Made by a program: the position numbers and the translations under genes. The notes below the pieces were generated by a model that worked only from the letters and a program-made list of their open reading frames with translations, was not told the DNA's origin and did no database searches. 15,845 bases of DNA from Actinomycetota bacterium (GTDB lineage Bacteria > Actinomycetota > Actinomycetes > Streptosporangiales > Streptosporangiaceae): the NCBI GenBank assembly GCA_003161205.1, contig PMOU01000231.1:1-15845 (forward strand), in the 5' to 3' direction. Below are positions 1-7,595 of the stretch, piece by piece. Positions within the stretch are counted from its first letter, which is position 1; each line of letters starts with the position of its first letter.

Positions 1-1383
1 AAGTCGACCCTGATCAAGATTCTGGCCGGATTCCACCTGCCCGACGAGGGATCGGCCGAGGTGAGCGGCGAGTCGCTGCTGCTCGGCCACGGCGAGGCGA
101 GTGAGGCGGCCGGGCTGCGATTCGTCCATCAGGACCTGGGCCTGGTCAACAACCTCGACGCGGTGGACAACATCGCCCTGGGCGTCGGGTACCCCAGTTT
201 CCGCGGCCGGATCCGCTGGCGGCAGGAGCGCAAGCGCACCCGGGCGGCCCTGGCTGAGCTCGGCTACGAATTCGACATCCGCCGTCCGGCAGGCAGCCTG
301 GCCATGAGCGAGCGCACGGCGCTCGCGGTGGCCCGCGCGATGACACCGCGGCAGACGCCGACCAAACTGCTTATCCTGGACGAGCCGACCGCCAACCTGC
401 CCGCGGCTGAGGCCGAGCGGCTGTTCCAGCTGGCCCGGCGGGTGGCGGACTCCGGGGTGGCGGTCATGTTCGTGTCCCACCACTTCGACGAGGTATTCGG
501 GCTGGCCCACAGCGTCACGGTGCTGCGGGACGGCAAGCACATCATCACCCGCCCGGTGGCGGGAATGACCGAAGACGAGCTGATTGAGCAGGTCATCGGG
601 CGCCAGCTGGAGCACGTCGTCCACGACGCCAAGGCCGCCGAGCGGCGCGATGTCGTCCTGCAGGTCCAAGGCCTGGGCTGCAACGTGCTGACCGACGTGG
701 ACATCACCGTGCACGCCGGCGAGATCGTCGGCATTGCCGGCATCACCGGCTCCGGGCGCGATGAAGTGGCCACGGCGGTGTTCGGCGGCACCGACCGGAC
801 CGGAAAGGTCACGATCAACGGAACCGCGGTGCCGCCGCTGCGGCCGGACCGGGCCATCGCCCTGGGCATGGGGCTGGTCCCGGCCGAGCGCCACGCCAAC
901 GCGGCGTTCATGACGTCGACCCTGCGCGAGAACATCACGGTGACCCGTCCGGGCACCCATTTCCGGGCCGGCCTGCTGCGGAAGAGCCCGGAGCGTTCCG
1001 ACGTCGCGGTCTGGCTGGAGCGCCTGGACGTGCGGCCGCGGAACAGCGAGTTCACCATGGCCGACCTGTCCGGCGGGAACCAGCAGAAGGTGGTGCTGGC
1101 CCGCTGGCTGCGGATGAAACCCAAGGTCCTCGTCCTCAACGACCCCACCCAGGGCGTGGACATCGGCGCCAAGTCCGACATCCACAAGCTCGTCGATGAG
1201 GCCGCCGCCGAGGGGACGGCCGTGCTCGTCGTCTCCACCGACCACGAGGAACTCGTCCGGCTGTGCCACCGGGTGCTGATCCTGCGACGCGGGAAGGTCG
1301 CCGACGAGATGACCGGCGGCCGGATGGACCACGATCTGATCACCGCGGCCACGATCGGCCGTGATCGGCACACCGCCGCGTGA
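1..1383 (+). CDS. Sugar-type ABC transporter ATP-binding protein, two NBDs (5' truncated by window edge)
   Basis: Energises an RbsA/MglA-type importer at the inner face of the membrane. The frame is open from base 1, which reads KSTLIKILAG, the end of the first Walker A, so only the first few dozen residues are missing. Fragment numbering: NBD1 has a Q-loop Gln at 44, Walker B LLILDEPT at 123-130 and an H-loop His at 160, but its signature is degenerate (LAMSERTALAVARA near 100-114). NBD2 has a Walker A without lysine (GITGSGRDE, 247-255), an intact signature LSGGN (356-360) and a Walker B reading LNDPTQGVD, where the usual D-E pair is N-D. Pairing in the dimer therefore gives one complete and one degenerate ATP site, an asymmetry known in this family. 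The permease gene starts 70 nt downstream. No periplasmic binding protein gene is visible in the window. The substrate is unknown. Confidence 0.93.
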   Translation, partial: KSTLIKILAGFHLPDEGSAEVSGESLLLGHGEASEAAGLRFVHQDLGLVNNLDAVDNIALGVGYPSFRGRIRWRQERKRTRAALAELGYEFDIRRPAGSLAMSERTALAVARAMTPRQTPTKLLILDEPTANLPAAEAERLFQLARRVADSGVAVMFVSHHFDEVFGLAHSVTVLRDGKHIITRPVAGMTEDELIEQVIGRQLEHVVHDAKAAERRDVVLQVQGLGCNVLTDVDITVHAGEIVGIAGITGSGRDEVATAVFGGTDRTGKVTINGTAVPPLRPDRAIALGMGLVPAERHANAAFMTSTLRENITVTRPGTHFRAGLLRKSPERSDVAVWLERLDVRPRNSEFTMADLSGGNQQKVVLARWLRMKPKVLVLNDPTQGVDIGAKSDIHKLVDEAAAEGTAVLVVSTDHEELVRLCHRVLILRRGKVADEMTGGRMDHDLITAATIGRDRHTAA

Positions 1384-1453
1384 ACCAGCTGCCCATGAGC
1401 CGGCCCCGCTCGCCGAAGAGCTCCCGGGACGCGATCGGGAGAAGGGAATCGGA

Positions 1454-2473
1454 ATGACCGTCAACGAGCACAGGCCCCTCCATCCGGAGGTCGAACCCGA
1501 GCCTGGCCAGCCCGCACGGGCCCGGCGAAGCCTGGCCGCGATCCTCGGCCTGGACCGGTTCAGCGGCCTTTACGTGTGGGCGGTGCTGGTCCTCATCTTC
1601 ACGCTGTGGGTGCCGAGCCTGTTCGATACGGCCACCAACTTCCGGATCATCGCCGGGTCCCAGGCCATCACGGCCATGGTCGCCTTGGGCCTGATCGTGC
1701 CGGTGGCCTGCGGCGCCTTCGACCTGTCCATCGGCGGCACCCTCGGCATGGGGGTCTGCATCGTCGTCTGGTTCCAGGCCAACCATCATGGCTTCATCCT
1801 GGGCATCTTCGCCGCCGTGGCGTTCGGGCTGCTGGTCGGGCTGGTCAACGCGTTCATCGTGGTCAAGCTGAACGTCGACTCGTTCATCGCTACGCTCGGG
1901 ATGGGCAGCATCCTGTCCGCTGGCACGACCTGGGTGACCGGAGGATTCCAGGTGGCCAGCGGCATCTCCCCGCACTTCACCGCCATCGGCCAGCGGCAGA
2001 TCCTCGGCCTGCCGCTGCCGGTCTACTACATGGTGATTCTCGCCATCATCTTGTGGTGGCTGCTCGAGTACACGCCGGCCGGGCGGTACCTGTACAGCGT
2101 CGGCGGCAACCCGCAGGCCGCCCGGCTGGCGGGCATCCGGGTCGGCCGCATCACGACCAGCGCCTTCGCGGTCTCCGGTGTGGTGGCGGCGTTCGCCGGC
2201 GTCATGCTGGCCGCCGAGCTTGGCTCCTCCAGCCCGGACGTCGGCGTCCCCTACCTGCTGCCTGCCTTCTCCGCAGTATTCCTGGGCGCCACCCAGATCG
2301 TGCCCGGCCGGGTGAACGTGCTCGGCACGCTCATCGCGATCTTCCTGCTGGCGACGGGCGTCAAGGGGCTGCAGCTGGCCGGCGCGCCCGGTTATATCAA
2401 CGACCTGTTCAACGGGGTCGCCCTGATCATCGCGGTGGCCCTGGCGGTCCGGACTACCCGCCATAGAGCGTGA
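1454..2473 (+). CDS. ABC transporter permease, RbsC/BPD_transp_2 family
   Basis: Membrane channel subunit partnering the ATPase just upstream. The protein is 339 aa, normal for the family. I chose ATG 1454 because GAAGGGA at 1441-1447 lies 6 nt upstream; an in-frame GTG at 1361 would overlap the ATPase gene and add a non-membrane tail. After a charged 35-residue N-terminus there are about nine or ten hydrophobic segments (roughly 38-56, 70-86, 93-107, 115-137, 146-160, 189-205, 235-256, 267-283, 286-303 and 318-333). The family landmarks are visible: GAFDLSIGGTLGM near 87-99, like the G-x-DLSVG motif, and the cytoplasmic loop YSVGGNPQAARLAGI at 214-228. Together with the neighbouring ATPase this indicates import of a sugar-like or small polar solute, but the substrate cannot be read from sequence. 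Confidence 0.92.
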   Translation: MTVNEHRPLHPEVEPEPGQPARARRSLAAILGLDRFSGLYVWAVLVLIFTLWVPSLFDTATNFRIIAGSQAITAMVALGLIVPVACGAFDLSIGGTLGMGVCIVVWFQANHHGFILGIFAAVAFGLLVGLVNAFIVVKLNVDSFIATLGMGSILSAGTTWVTGGFQVASGISPHFTAIGQRQILGLPLPVYYMVILAIILWWLLEYTPAGRYLYSVGGNPQAARLAGIRVGRITTSAFAVSGVVAAFAGVMLAAELGSSSPDVGVPYLLPAFSAVFLGATQIVPGRVNVLGTLIAIFLLATGVKGLQLAGAPGYINDLFNGVALIIAVALAVRTTRHRA

Positions 2474-2901
2474 CGCTGATGGCTGACTCAGACGTGACCG
2501 AACAGCGGGTCAAGGTCGCGACCGCGTTGTTCGGCGCGTGGTCGGGCCCGGACCTGGACGGGCCGCGGCGTTACTTCGCTGAAGACGGCGTCCTCTACGA
2601 CATCATCGGCGGCGAGCACCGCGGCTGGCCCGCCATCCGCGCCTACTTCGGGCACGGCCGGCATCGCTACCCCGACCTGGTGCTCGAGCCGACCGGGGAC
2701 TTCTGGTCGCGCCCGGACGGGCTGGCCATGCTGTGGACGATGAGCGCCACCCAGACCCAGGACAACCTGGGCCCGGAGCTGGTAGGGCGGCGCTGGACCG
2801 TCGAGGGCATGTCGTACCTGATCTTCGACGGCCTGACCGTCATCCGCGAGGCGGACTACCACGACAGCGGGTCGCGGGAGCGGTCACTGCGCGGCGGTTA
2901 G
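2470..2901 (+). CDS. SnoaL-like / NTF2-fold protein
   Basis: Small (143 aa) cone-shaped NTF2-superfamily protein; relatives include SnoaL-type cyclases, limonene-epoxide hydrolase and ketosteroid isomerase, so a hydrolytic or isomerising role on a small cyclic substrate is possible but not shown. Seen: an N-terminal helix around VATALFGAWSG, the fold-typical YFAEDGVLYDI strand near 35-45, GWPAIRAYF, and later strands with LAMLWTMSA and WTVEGMSYLIFDG. The GTG start at 2470 overlaps the permease stop (GTGA), and no good ribosome site precedes it, so translational coupling to the permease is likely. An in-frame ATG at 2479 is an alternative start. Its 3' end overlaps the convergent phosphotransferase gene by 18 nt. 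One of four SnoaL-like domains in this window. Confidence 0.82.
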   Translation: MTLMADSDVTEQRVKVATALFGAWSGPDLDGPRRYFAEDGVLYDIIGGEHRGWPAIRAYFGHGRHRYPDLVLEPTGDFWSRPDGLAMLWTMSATQTQDNLGPELVGRRWTVEGMSYLIFDGLTVIREADYHDSGSRERSLRGG

Positions 2902-4236
2902 CTCCACGGCCCGGCTGAGGAAGCGCAGGTGGACGGCCACCCCGATGGCCAGCAGGTCAGGGGTGGGACGGGCCGTGCGGCGGAAAACATCCAGGGCGGT
3001 GAGGTTGACGCAGGCGCCCTTCACCGAGTTGAAGGCCTCCCAGGCCCGCCAGGTCCGCTCGTCATAGGCCACGCCCGTGGTAGCGGCGATCCGGTCCTTC
3101 CACTGCTGCGGGGAACCCAGCCGACGGCCGCGGATCAAGGCGAGGTAGGCCCAGTCCTCGGCCGCGTCGCCCGCGTGGGCCAGCTCCCAGTCGATGACCG
3201 CGGCGACGCCGGCGGCATCCTGCAAGGCGTTCCCCGGCCCGGGGTCGCCGTGCACGATGACCGATGGCCCGGTGGGCCGCAGGTTGGCGCGCAGCCAGGC
3301 GAAGCCCCGCTCGAGCAGCGGAATCGGATACGTGACGGCCGACCGGTACACCTCGTGCCAGTGCCGCAGCTGAGCGTCGATGACCAGCTCCGGCGCGCAG
3401 CCAGCCGGGATGCCGTCGATGGCCGCGACCTCGTCCACGGCCGCCTGGCCGAGCCCGTACAACCGGGCCAGGGCGCGCAGGACGTCGTCGAGGCCCTCGT
3501 CATCGGTCCGCGCGCGGCCATCGACGTAGTCCATGACGAAGAACGGATGGCCGAGAACGCCGGGATCCGGCTCCTCCCACAAGATGGCGGGCACCGGATA
3601 GCCGCGGGCCCGCAGGATCCGCATGACCGATGCCTCGCGACGCCCCTCGGTAGCGAACATGCCGTCCTGCTCGATCCGCACCACGCCGTGCCCACCGGTC
3701 CAGCGCACATCGAGCATGAGCCGGCTGAACCCTCCGACGATGACGGTCGCATGCTCCAGCCGGGCGCCGGGTCCGGCCCGGCGAGCCAGCCACTGGCCGA
3801 GCCGGTCCACCAGGTAGGGGTCGGGCGCCGGCGGGCCGCCTTCGGGGTCCCGGTGGTGGCCGGTGAACAGCTCGAGCAGCGGAGCCGCCGCCTTGACGTC
3901 CTCCTCGAACCACTGCCGGCATAGGGCATACACCGGCCTGGCCCGTTCGGCGGATGCCGCATGGCCCGCCACCTGGCCGCCGGTCACCGCGTCGCTGCCG
4001 GTCACCGCGTCGCTGAGCAGGCGGCCTGCCGCGTCCAGGACCTGCCGGTCATCCGCACCGGGCAGGCCGAGCAGTTCGCGCAGCACGGCCGCGCGTTCCG
4101 GGTTGGGGTCAGGCCCGCGGGCCGCGCCGTAGTCGGCCACCTCCTGCCAGCGCCGCTGTTCAGCGTGGCTGAGGGGCAGCCGCTCCGCGCGCCGCTGCGC
4201 GTCGCGCAGGGCCGCGTCCTCGACGAATACGGTCAT
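2884..4236 (-). CDS. APH-fold phosphotransferase family protein
   Basis: Kinase-like fold of the aminoglycoside/choline phosphotransferase superfamily, which transfers phosphate from ATP to a small hydroxylated molecule. The protein is 450 aa. Residues 1-150 form an Ala/Arg-rich helical extension ahead of the kinase-like part. In the latter, VIVGGFSRLMLDVRW (166-179) corresponds to the nucleotide-binding loop and strand, VVRIEQD follows, then Brenner's motif VHGDPGPGN (328-336) and the metal-site IDWE (348-351). This layout resembles the catabolic 'phosphotransferase family protein' group (ACAD10/11 N-domain type) more than antibiotic-resistance enzymes. The start is ATG 4236, whose ATGA overlaps the stop of the epimerase gene upstream, so the two are translationally coupled. 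An 18-bp tandem duplication gives SDAVTG twice at 75-86, in the extension. The substrate is unknown. Confidence 0.88.
   Translation of the reverse strand: MTVFVEDAALRDAQRRAERLPLSHAEQRRWQEVADYGAARGPDPNPERAAVLRELLGLPGADDRQVLDAAGRLLSDAVTGSDAVTGGQVAGHAASAERARPVYALCRQWFEEDVKAAAPLLELFTGHHRDPEGGPPAPDPYLVDRLGQWLARRAGPGARLEHATVIVGGFSRLMLDVRWTGGHGVVRIEQDGMFATEGRREASVMRILRARGYPVPAILWEEPDPGVLGHPFFVMDYVDGRARTDDEGLDDVLRALARLYGLGQAAVDEVAAIDGIPAGCAPELVIDAQLRHWHEVYRSAVTYPIPLLERGFAWLRANLRPTGPSVIVHGDPGPGNALQDAAGVAAVIDWELAHAGDAAEDWAYLALIRGRRLGSPQQWKDRIAATTGVAYDERTWRAWEAFNSVKGACVNLTALDVFRRTARPTPDLLAIGVAVHLRFLSRAVELTAAQ
3979..4014. repeat. 18-bp perfect tandem duplication inside the phosphotransferase gene
   Basis: The unit GCCGGTCACCGCGTCGCT occurs twice head to tail with no mismatch. 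On the coding (minus) strand it encodes SDAVTG-SDAVTG. It is in frame and lies in the N-terminal extension, outside the kinase motifs, so it probably reflects replication slippage with little effect. Confidence 0.9.
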
Positions 4237-5234
4237 AGCAGGGCCAGGGCCCTGGCCTCGGCCGCGAAGTCGTACCCGGCCCCCCAGACCGGATCGGACA
4301 TCGCGTCCGGCGCGTCGGCGAACGGCGAGGAACAGAACCACTCGTACGTCTGCCGGTGCCCCTCGACGAAGCCGCGCTCATCAGGCAGGCTGAGCTGGCG
4401 CGCCTTCTCCGTGGAGATCACCGCGTGGTGCCGGACGCCGAACAAGTGGCCGAAGAGCGGGCCAGGCACCTTCCCCAGCAGCTCGTCGGGCAGCAGGTAA
4501 AGGTCCGGCTCGACCCCGACGATCTCGGCCAGCGCGTGCACGTAGCCCGCCGTGGTGACGGCCTGCCCGGTCGTGTTGACCACCTCCCCCGCGACGGCCT
4601 GCGGAGACTGGGCCATGGCCAGCAACTGCGCGCACAGGTCGTCGACGTGGCCGTAGTTCCCGGTGACCAGCCCGCCGTGCGGCAGCAGCACGGGCAGCTT
4701 GCGCCGCAGCCGCAGGAACATGGCGGTCTCCATGTCCAGGATGTTATTGTCCGGGCCGTAGATCGCGGCCGGCCGGGCGATGCTGCCCGGGAACCCGGTC
4801 TGCTCGTGGCGCTTGCGCACCTCCGCCTCGGCGTACGCCTTGAAGCCGCCGTAGCTGGTGGTCGGGTCGGCCGAGGTTGGCTGGTCCTCGGTCCACGGCA
4901 TCAGCGGGCTTGGCTGGTAGGCCATGATCGAGGAGACGAAGACGTAGGCCGCGGTGCGTCCGTCGAACAGCGCGAGCAGGTCGGCGATGGGCGAGCCGCC
5001 CGCGACCATCACGAAGCCAGACACGTCGAAGATGGCGTCCCACTCGGTCCCCTCAAGAGCGGACCGCATCGAGCCGACGTCGGTACGGTCGGCGATGTAC
5101 CGGCGGACCTCCGGCGGCAGCGCGCTGGGGGTCCGGCCCCGGTTGAGGACGCCGACCTCGTGGCCTTGCCCGGCTAGCAGGAGCACAAGGCGACGGCCGA
5201 CGAACGTCGAGCCGCCTAGGACGAGCGAGCGCAT
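4233..5234 (-). CDS. NAD-dependent epimerase/dehydratase (extended SDR) family protein
   Basis: Rossmann-fold oxidoreductase or epimerase acting on a nucleotide-sugar or related alcohol/ketone. The protein is 333 aa, a typical extended-SDR length. Visible elements: the dinucleotide loop LGGSTFVGRR at 6-15, NRGRTP after the second strand (31-36, which often suits NADP), the catalytic serine region VSSIMAY at 100-106, and YGGFK at 128-132 as the Y-x3-K pair. The next conserved block, RPAAIYGPDN (154-163), resembles the RPxxVYGP block of this family. I chose ATG 5234 because GGAGG (5239-5243 on the plus strand) sits 4 nt upstream; earlier in-frame codons to 5279 lack a site. Its stop overlaps the start of the phosphotransferase gene by 4 nt, so the pair is probably made together. 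Confidence 0.9.
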   Translation of the reverse strand: MRSLVLGGSTFVGRRLVLLLAGQGHEVGVLNRGRTPSALPPEVRRYIADRTDVGSMRSALEGTEWDAIFDVSGFVMVAGGSPIADLLALFDGRTAAYVFVSSIMAYQPSPLMPWTEDQPTSADPTTSYGGFKAYAEAEVRKRHEQTGFPGSIARPAAIYGPDNNILDMETAMFLRLRRKLPVLLPHGGLVTGNYGHVDDLCAQLLAMAQSPQAVAGEVVNTTGQAVTTAGYVHALAEIVGVEPDLYLLPDELLGKVPGPLFGHLFGVRHHAVISTEKARQLSLPDERGFVEGHRQTYEWFCSSPFADAPDAMSDPVWGAGYDFAAEARALALL

Positions 5235-5295
5235 AGGGCCTCCGGTGGTGGGAGAAGTGGGACGTGAAGGCGGCAGCATGGTCTCCCGGACCGAC

Positions 5296-5766
5296 TCAGG
5301 TCAGCGCGCCTGAGGCGCGGCCAAGCGGCGGCAGCTGGCGGTCGTCCCGGCCGGTGGCGCCCGCCGCCCGGAGCTCTCGCTCGGCCAGCCGCCAGCCGTC
5401 CCCGGCCCGCGTCCAGCGGTCGATGTAGCGGCCATAGAGAGTCCACTCGGAACCGTCGTAGCGGCGGTGCCAGGCGATGACCGCGCTCTGGGCGGTGGCC
5501 GAGTCCGGACCCTGGAAGTCGATCTCGATGTTGCTCAGGTGGTGGCTGGTCTGCGCGTAGCCGGCCAGCGCGGTGCGCAGTTTCTCGGTCAGGGCCGCGC
5601 GCCCGACGATCCAGTCGTCCGGGTGGTAGCTGACCCGGCAGTCCTCGGTGAACACCGCCGCCTGCTCCCCGGGCTGGTTCAGGTCGGCCCACCGCGTGTA
5701 GGCGGCCATCAGGGCCGTGATCTCCTGACGGTCCAGCAGCTGTGTCAGCAGCAAAGGATCAGGCAC
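5296..5766 (-). CDS. SnoaL-like / NTF2-fold protein
   Basis: 156-aa NTF2-superfamily protein. Near the N-terminus it reads RQEITALMAAYTRWADLNQ, the usual helix of SnoaL_4-type domains, then AVFTEDCRVSYH, the block SHHLSNIEIDFQG and the C-terminal YIDRWTRAGDGWRLAER, a very typical ending strand pair. Such proteins serve as cyclases, hydrolases or dehydratases, or as subunits of ring-hydroxylating enzymes; this one's activity is not identifiable. GTG 5766 is preferred over an in-frame GTG at 5796 because GGAGG (5773-5777) lies 6 nt before it. It is the first gene of the leftward unit with the epimerase (61 nt gap) and phosphotransferase genes, and is transcribed away from the palindrome-bearing divergent control region. 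Confidence 0.83.
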   Translation of the reverse strand: MPDPLLLTQLLDRQEITALMAAYTRWADLNQPGEQAAVFTEDCRVSYHPDDWIVGRAALTEKLRTALAGYAQTSHHLSNIEIDFQGPDSATAQSAVIAWHRRYDGSEWTLYGRYIDRWTRAGDGWRLAERELRAAGATGRDDRQLPPLGRASGALT

Positions 5767-5813
5767 CGCGAACCTCCGAACGTACCGGGGAACCACTTCC
5801 CGGCACCCGATAG

Positions 5814-5836
5814 AAACTATAGTGGGTCAATAGTTT
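5814..5836. promoter_or_regulatory. 23-bp palindrome in divergent promoter region (candidate operator)
   Basis: Arms AAACTAT (5814-5820) and ATAGTTT (5830-5836) are perfectly complementary around a 9-nt centre. Within it ACTATAGT (5816-5823) is itself palindromic and offers a TATAGT -10-like hexamer on both strands; no convincing -35 was found for either direction. It lies in the 104-nt gap between the leftward SnoaL-type gene and the rightward VOC gene and is strikingly AT-rich for this DNA. It is a likely binding site for a dimeric regulator (TetR- or GntR-like by shape only). The ATAGTTT half-site recurs at 6407-6413. Confidence 0.55.
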
Positions 5837-5870
5837 TACCGGCTACCTGCTGGTCCGCCAGAAGATCGGT

Positions 5871-6371
5871 ATGAGGGCGCTGCGCATGACACTCTTCGGT
5901 GCTCCCGGCAAGGGACTTGAGCTTTACCACATTGGCCTGGCCGTCCCGGACCTGGGCACGGCCATGAAGCAGTACACCGCGTCGTTCGGGTTCAGCTGGG
6001 CCACGATCCACGAGAGCACTGCCGAGGTGATCGCCGACGGCGAGCGGCGCCAGGCCGAGATCGCCGTGACTTACTCGATCCAGGGTCCACCCTACCTGGA
6101 GCTGGTGCAAGAACGCCGCGGGTCGATCTGGGGTGCGGACGGGTTCGCGCTCAGCCACGTCGGCTTCTGGGCTGAGGACCTCGGCGCCGGGCGCCGCGCG
6201 CTTGAGGAGTCCGGCCTGGCGGCCCGGGTACATGACGCCGGGCGGGACGGGCGGCCGCCCCGGTTCAGCTACCACCCGTTCGCGGGCGGCCTGTGGATCG
6301 AGCTGGTGCACACGTCGTTCAAGGCCCAGCTGGCCGACTGGATCGCCGCTACGCTCGCCGGGTCCGGCTGA
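5871..6371 (+). CDS. VOC (glyoxalase/bleomycin-resistance fold) family protein
   Basis: 166-aa metal-dependent VOC-superfamily protein with two beta-alpha-beta-beta-beta modules. Metal-ligand positions expected for the fold are all present: His in YHIGLAVPD (about residue 20), Glu in PYLELVQE, His in LSHVGFWAEDL and Glu in LWIELVHTS. VOC enzymes include isomerases such as methylmalonyl-CoA epimerase, lyases and extradiol dioxygenases; the sequence resembles the epimerase/lyase-like (Glyoxalase_4-type) group rather than dioxygenases, but the reaction is not identifiable. The start is uncertain: ATG 5871 has a weak GAAG 6 nt upstream, whereas ATG 5886 has GAGGG 8 nt upstream; both leave the domain intact. 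It is transcribed from the palindrome-containing divergent region and followed by a GC-rich hairpin that spans its stop codon. Confidence 0.85.
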   Translation: MRALRMTLFGAPGKGLELYHIGLAVPDLGTAMKQYTASFGFSWATIHESTAEVIADGERRQAEIAVTYSIQGPPYLELVQERRGSIWGADGFALSHVGFWAEDLGAGRRALEESGLAARVHDAGRDGRPPRFSYHPFAGGLWIELVHTSFKAQLADWIAATLAGSG

Positions 6372-6393
6372 GCCGGGCCGCCCCGGCCGGACC
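6361..6393 (+). terminator. GC-rich hairpin at the end of the VOC gene (possible terminator)
   Basis: GGTCCGGC (6361-6368) pairs perfectly with GCCGGACC (6386-6393), and CCGGG/CCCGG (6373-6377 and 6382-6386) can form an inner stem. No T-run follows, so it would be of the U-less type proposed for actinobacteria, or only an mRNA structure. The next gene appears to have its own promoter just downstream, which fits a transcript boundary here. Confidence 0.4.
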
Positions 6394-6406
6394 CGCGGCG
6401 CTGACC

Positions 6407-6445
6407 ATAGTTTCTGCAGAGCCGTTTCGGTAAGGTAGGCCCTAC
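6407..6445 (+). promoter_or_regulatory. Candidate promoter/operator upstream of the AttH/CrtC-like gene
   Basis: TAAGGT (6431-6436) fits an actinobacterial TAnnnT -10. Seventeen bases upstream the -35 position overlaps ATAGTTT (6407-6413), identical to one arm of the palindrome at 5814-5836. An 11-bp dyad GTAGG-C-CCTAC (6435-6445) falls around the expected transcription start. The match is weak as a sigma-70 promoter, but the shared heptamer suggests common control with the divergent region. Confidence 0.35.
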
Positions 6446-6464
6446 TGACGGGAAGGACGGCAGC

Positions 6465-7595
6465 GTGCTTCTTCGGTTCGACGAATACCCGTTCCACCAG
6501 ATCACTGCGTCGTTTGCCGGCGTGGCGGGGAGCGACCCGCAGTGGAACGACGGGCACTACGTTTGCCTGAGCGACCAGGCCGGGCAGGTATGCCTGACCT
6601 CGTCGCTTCGTCTCTACCACAACAACGACGTCCTGGACGGGTTCGTGTGCCTGCGGCACGACGGCCGACAGCACAACATCCGGCTGTCGCGCCGGCTGCG
6701 CCCGCACATGGACGAGCTGGCCGTAGGCCCGCTGCGGCTGGAGATCCTCGAGCCGATGCGGACGGTGCGGCTGGTCCTGGAGGACAACGAGTTCGGTTTC
6801 ACGCTGGACGTGACCTGCCGCAGCTCAACGGTGCCGTACGAGGATCCGGCCGAGGTAACGCGCATTGACGGCCGGCTGATCAGCGAGCGGATGACCTACG
6901 AGATCACCGGGAAATGCGACGGGTGGGCCGAGGTCGGTGGCGAGCGGTTCGGCCTGGACGCGGCGACGGACTCGTTCTTCAGGAACCACTCGTGGGGCTA
7001 CCAGGCGGGCCGCGGCGGCCCGCGGCTGTACGCCGCGCCGACCATTGGCGCCCGCCGGAGGGTGCCCGGCGTCCGGCAGTGGGTGCTGTTCGACATGCCC
7101 GACCACGGCGGCTTCTACTTCATCGATCCGAGCGGCCGCCGGGCGTCGGGCCAGGGCGCCGTCATGCTGGCCGACCGCAGCGTCGCGGTGACCGCCGTGG
7201 AGCATGACCTGCAGTTCTACGACGGCGGACGGCGGCTGCGGGCGGGCACGTTCGGCCTGACCGACGCCGAGGGGGTGGTCCGCAGGTACCAGGTCGAGGA
7301 CCTCGGCTGGGTGTACTGCCAGGGCGGCGGGTACTTCGGCGGCTTCGACGACGGGCTGGGCCAGGGCGTTTACCGCGGTGACTATCACGTGGAAGGTGAG
7401 GTCTGGAACGTTTCGCATCCCACCCAGATCACCGACGAGACCGGGCGGACCTTTGAGTTCGACCATGCGTGGGCGGAGAACTTCACCCGGCTGACCAGCG
7501 ACGGTCAGGCCGGGCTGGCGCACTTCGAGTGCGTGGTCATCACCGAGCCGCAGGAATGGTCGGCGCATCCCGGGAAGGCCAGCGCGGATGGCTGA
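6465..7595 (+). CDS. AttH/CrtC-like (DUF7064/DUF7065-type) calycin-fold protein
   Basis: 376-aa soluble protein of the group once annotated as hydroxyneurosporene-synthase-like, related in fold to carotenoid 1,2-hydratase and AttH. Recognised from the pattern of Trp/Tyr-rich strands: LTSSLRLYHNNDVLDGFV in the N-terminal half, then DSFFRNHSWGYQAGRGG around 168-185, LFDMPDHGGFYFIDPSG, and the end block GVYRGDYHVEGEVWNVSHP. The conserved NHSWG is typical of these proteins. In actinobacteria they commonly sit beside SDR, SnoaL and LLM genes in steroid/terpenoid-type catabolic clusters; their reaction is not established. GTG 6465 has GGAAGG at 6451-6456, 8 nt upstream. Its last 8 nt overlap the start of the chimeric SnoaL-LLM gene (ATGGCTGA). 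No signal peptide is evident, so it is probably cytoplasmic. Confidence 0.85.
   Translation: MLLRFDEYPFHQITASFAGVAGSDPQWNDGHYVCLSDQAGQVCLTSSLRLYHNNDVLDGFVCLRHDGRQHNIRLSRRLRPHMDELAVGPLRLEILEPMRTVRLVLEDNEFGFTLDVTCRSSTVPYEDPAEVTRIDGRLISERMTYEITGKCDGWAEVGGERFGLDAATDSFFRNHSWGYQAGRGGPRLYAAPTIGARRRVPGVRQWVLFDMPDHGGFYFIDPSGRRASGQGAVMLADRSVAVTAVEHDLQFYDGGRRLRAGTFGLTDAEGVVRRYQVEDLGWVYCQGGGYFGGFDDGLGQGVYRGDYHVEGEVWNVSHPTQITDETGRTFEFDHAWAENFTRLTSDGQAGLAHFECVVITEPQEWSAHPGKASADG

Noticed and set aside
1340..2464. Long minus-strand open frame opposite the permease
   Set aside because: Its translation is rich in Asp, Gln, Arg and His with no domain pattern, and it is the antisense of a clear membrane protein; typical high-GC shadow.
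2884..4236. Phosphotransferase as an antibiotic-resistance gene
   Set aside because: It has the APH fold motifs but a 150-residue N-terminal extension and catabolic neighbours; nothing points to drug modification.
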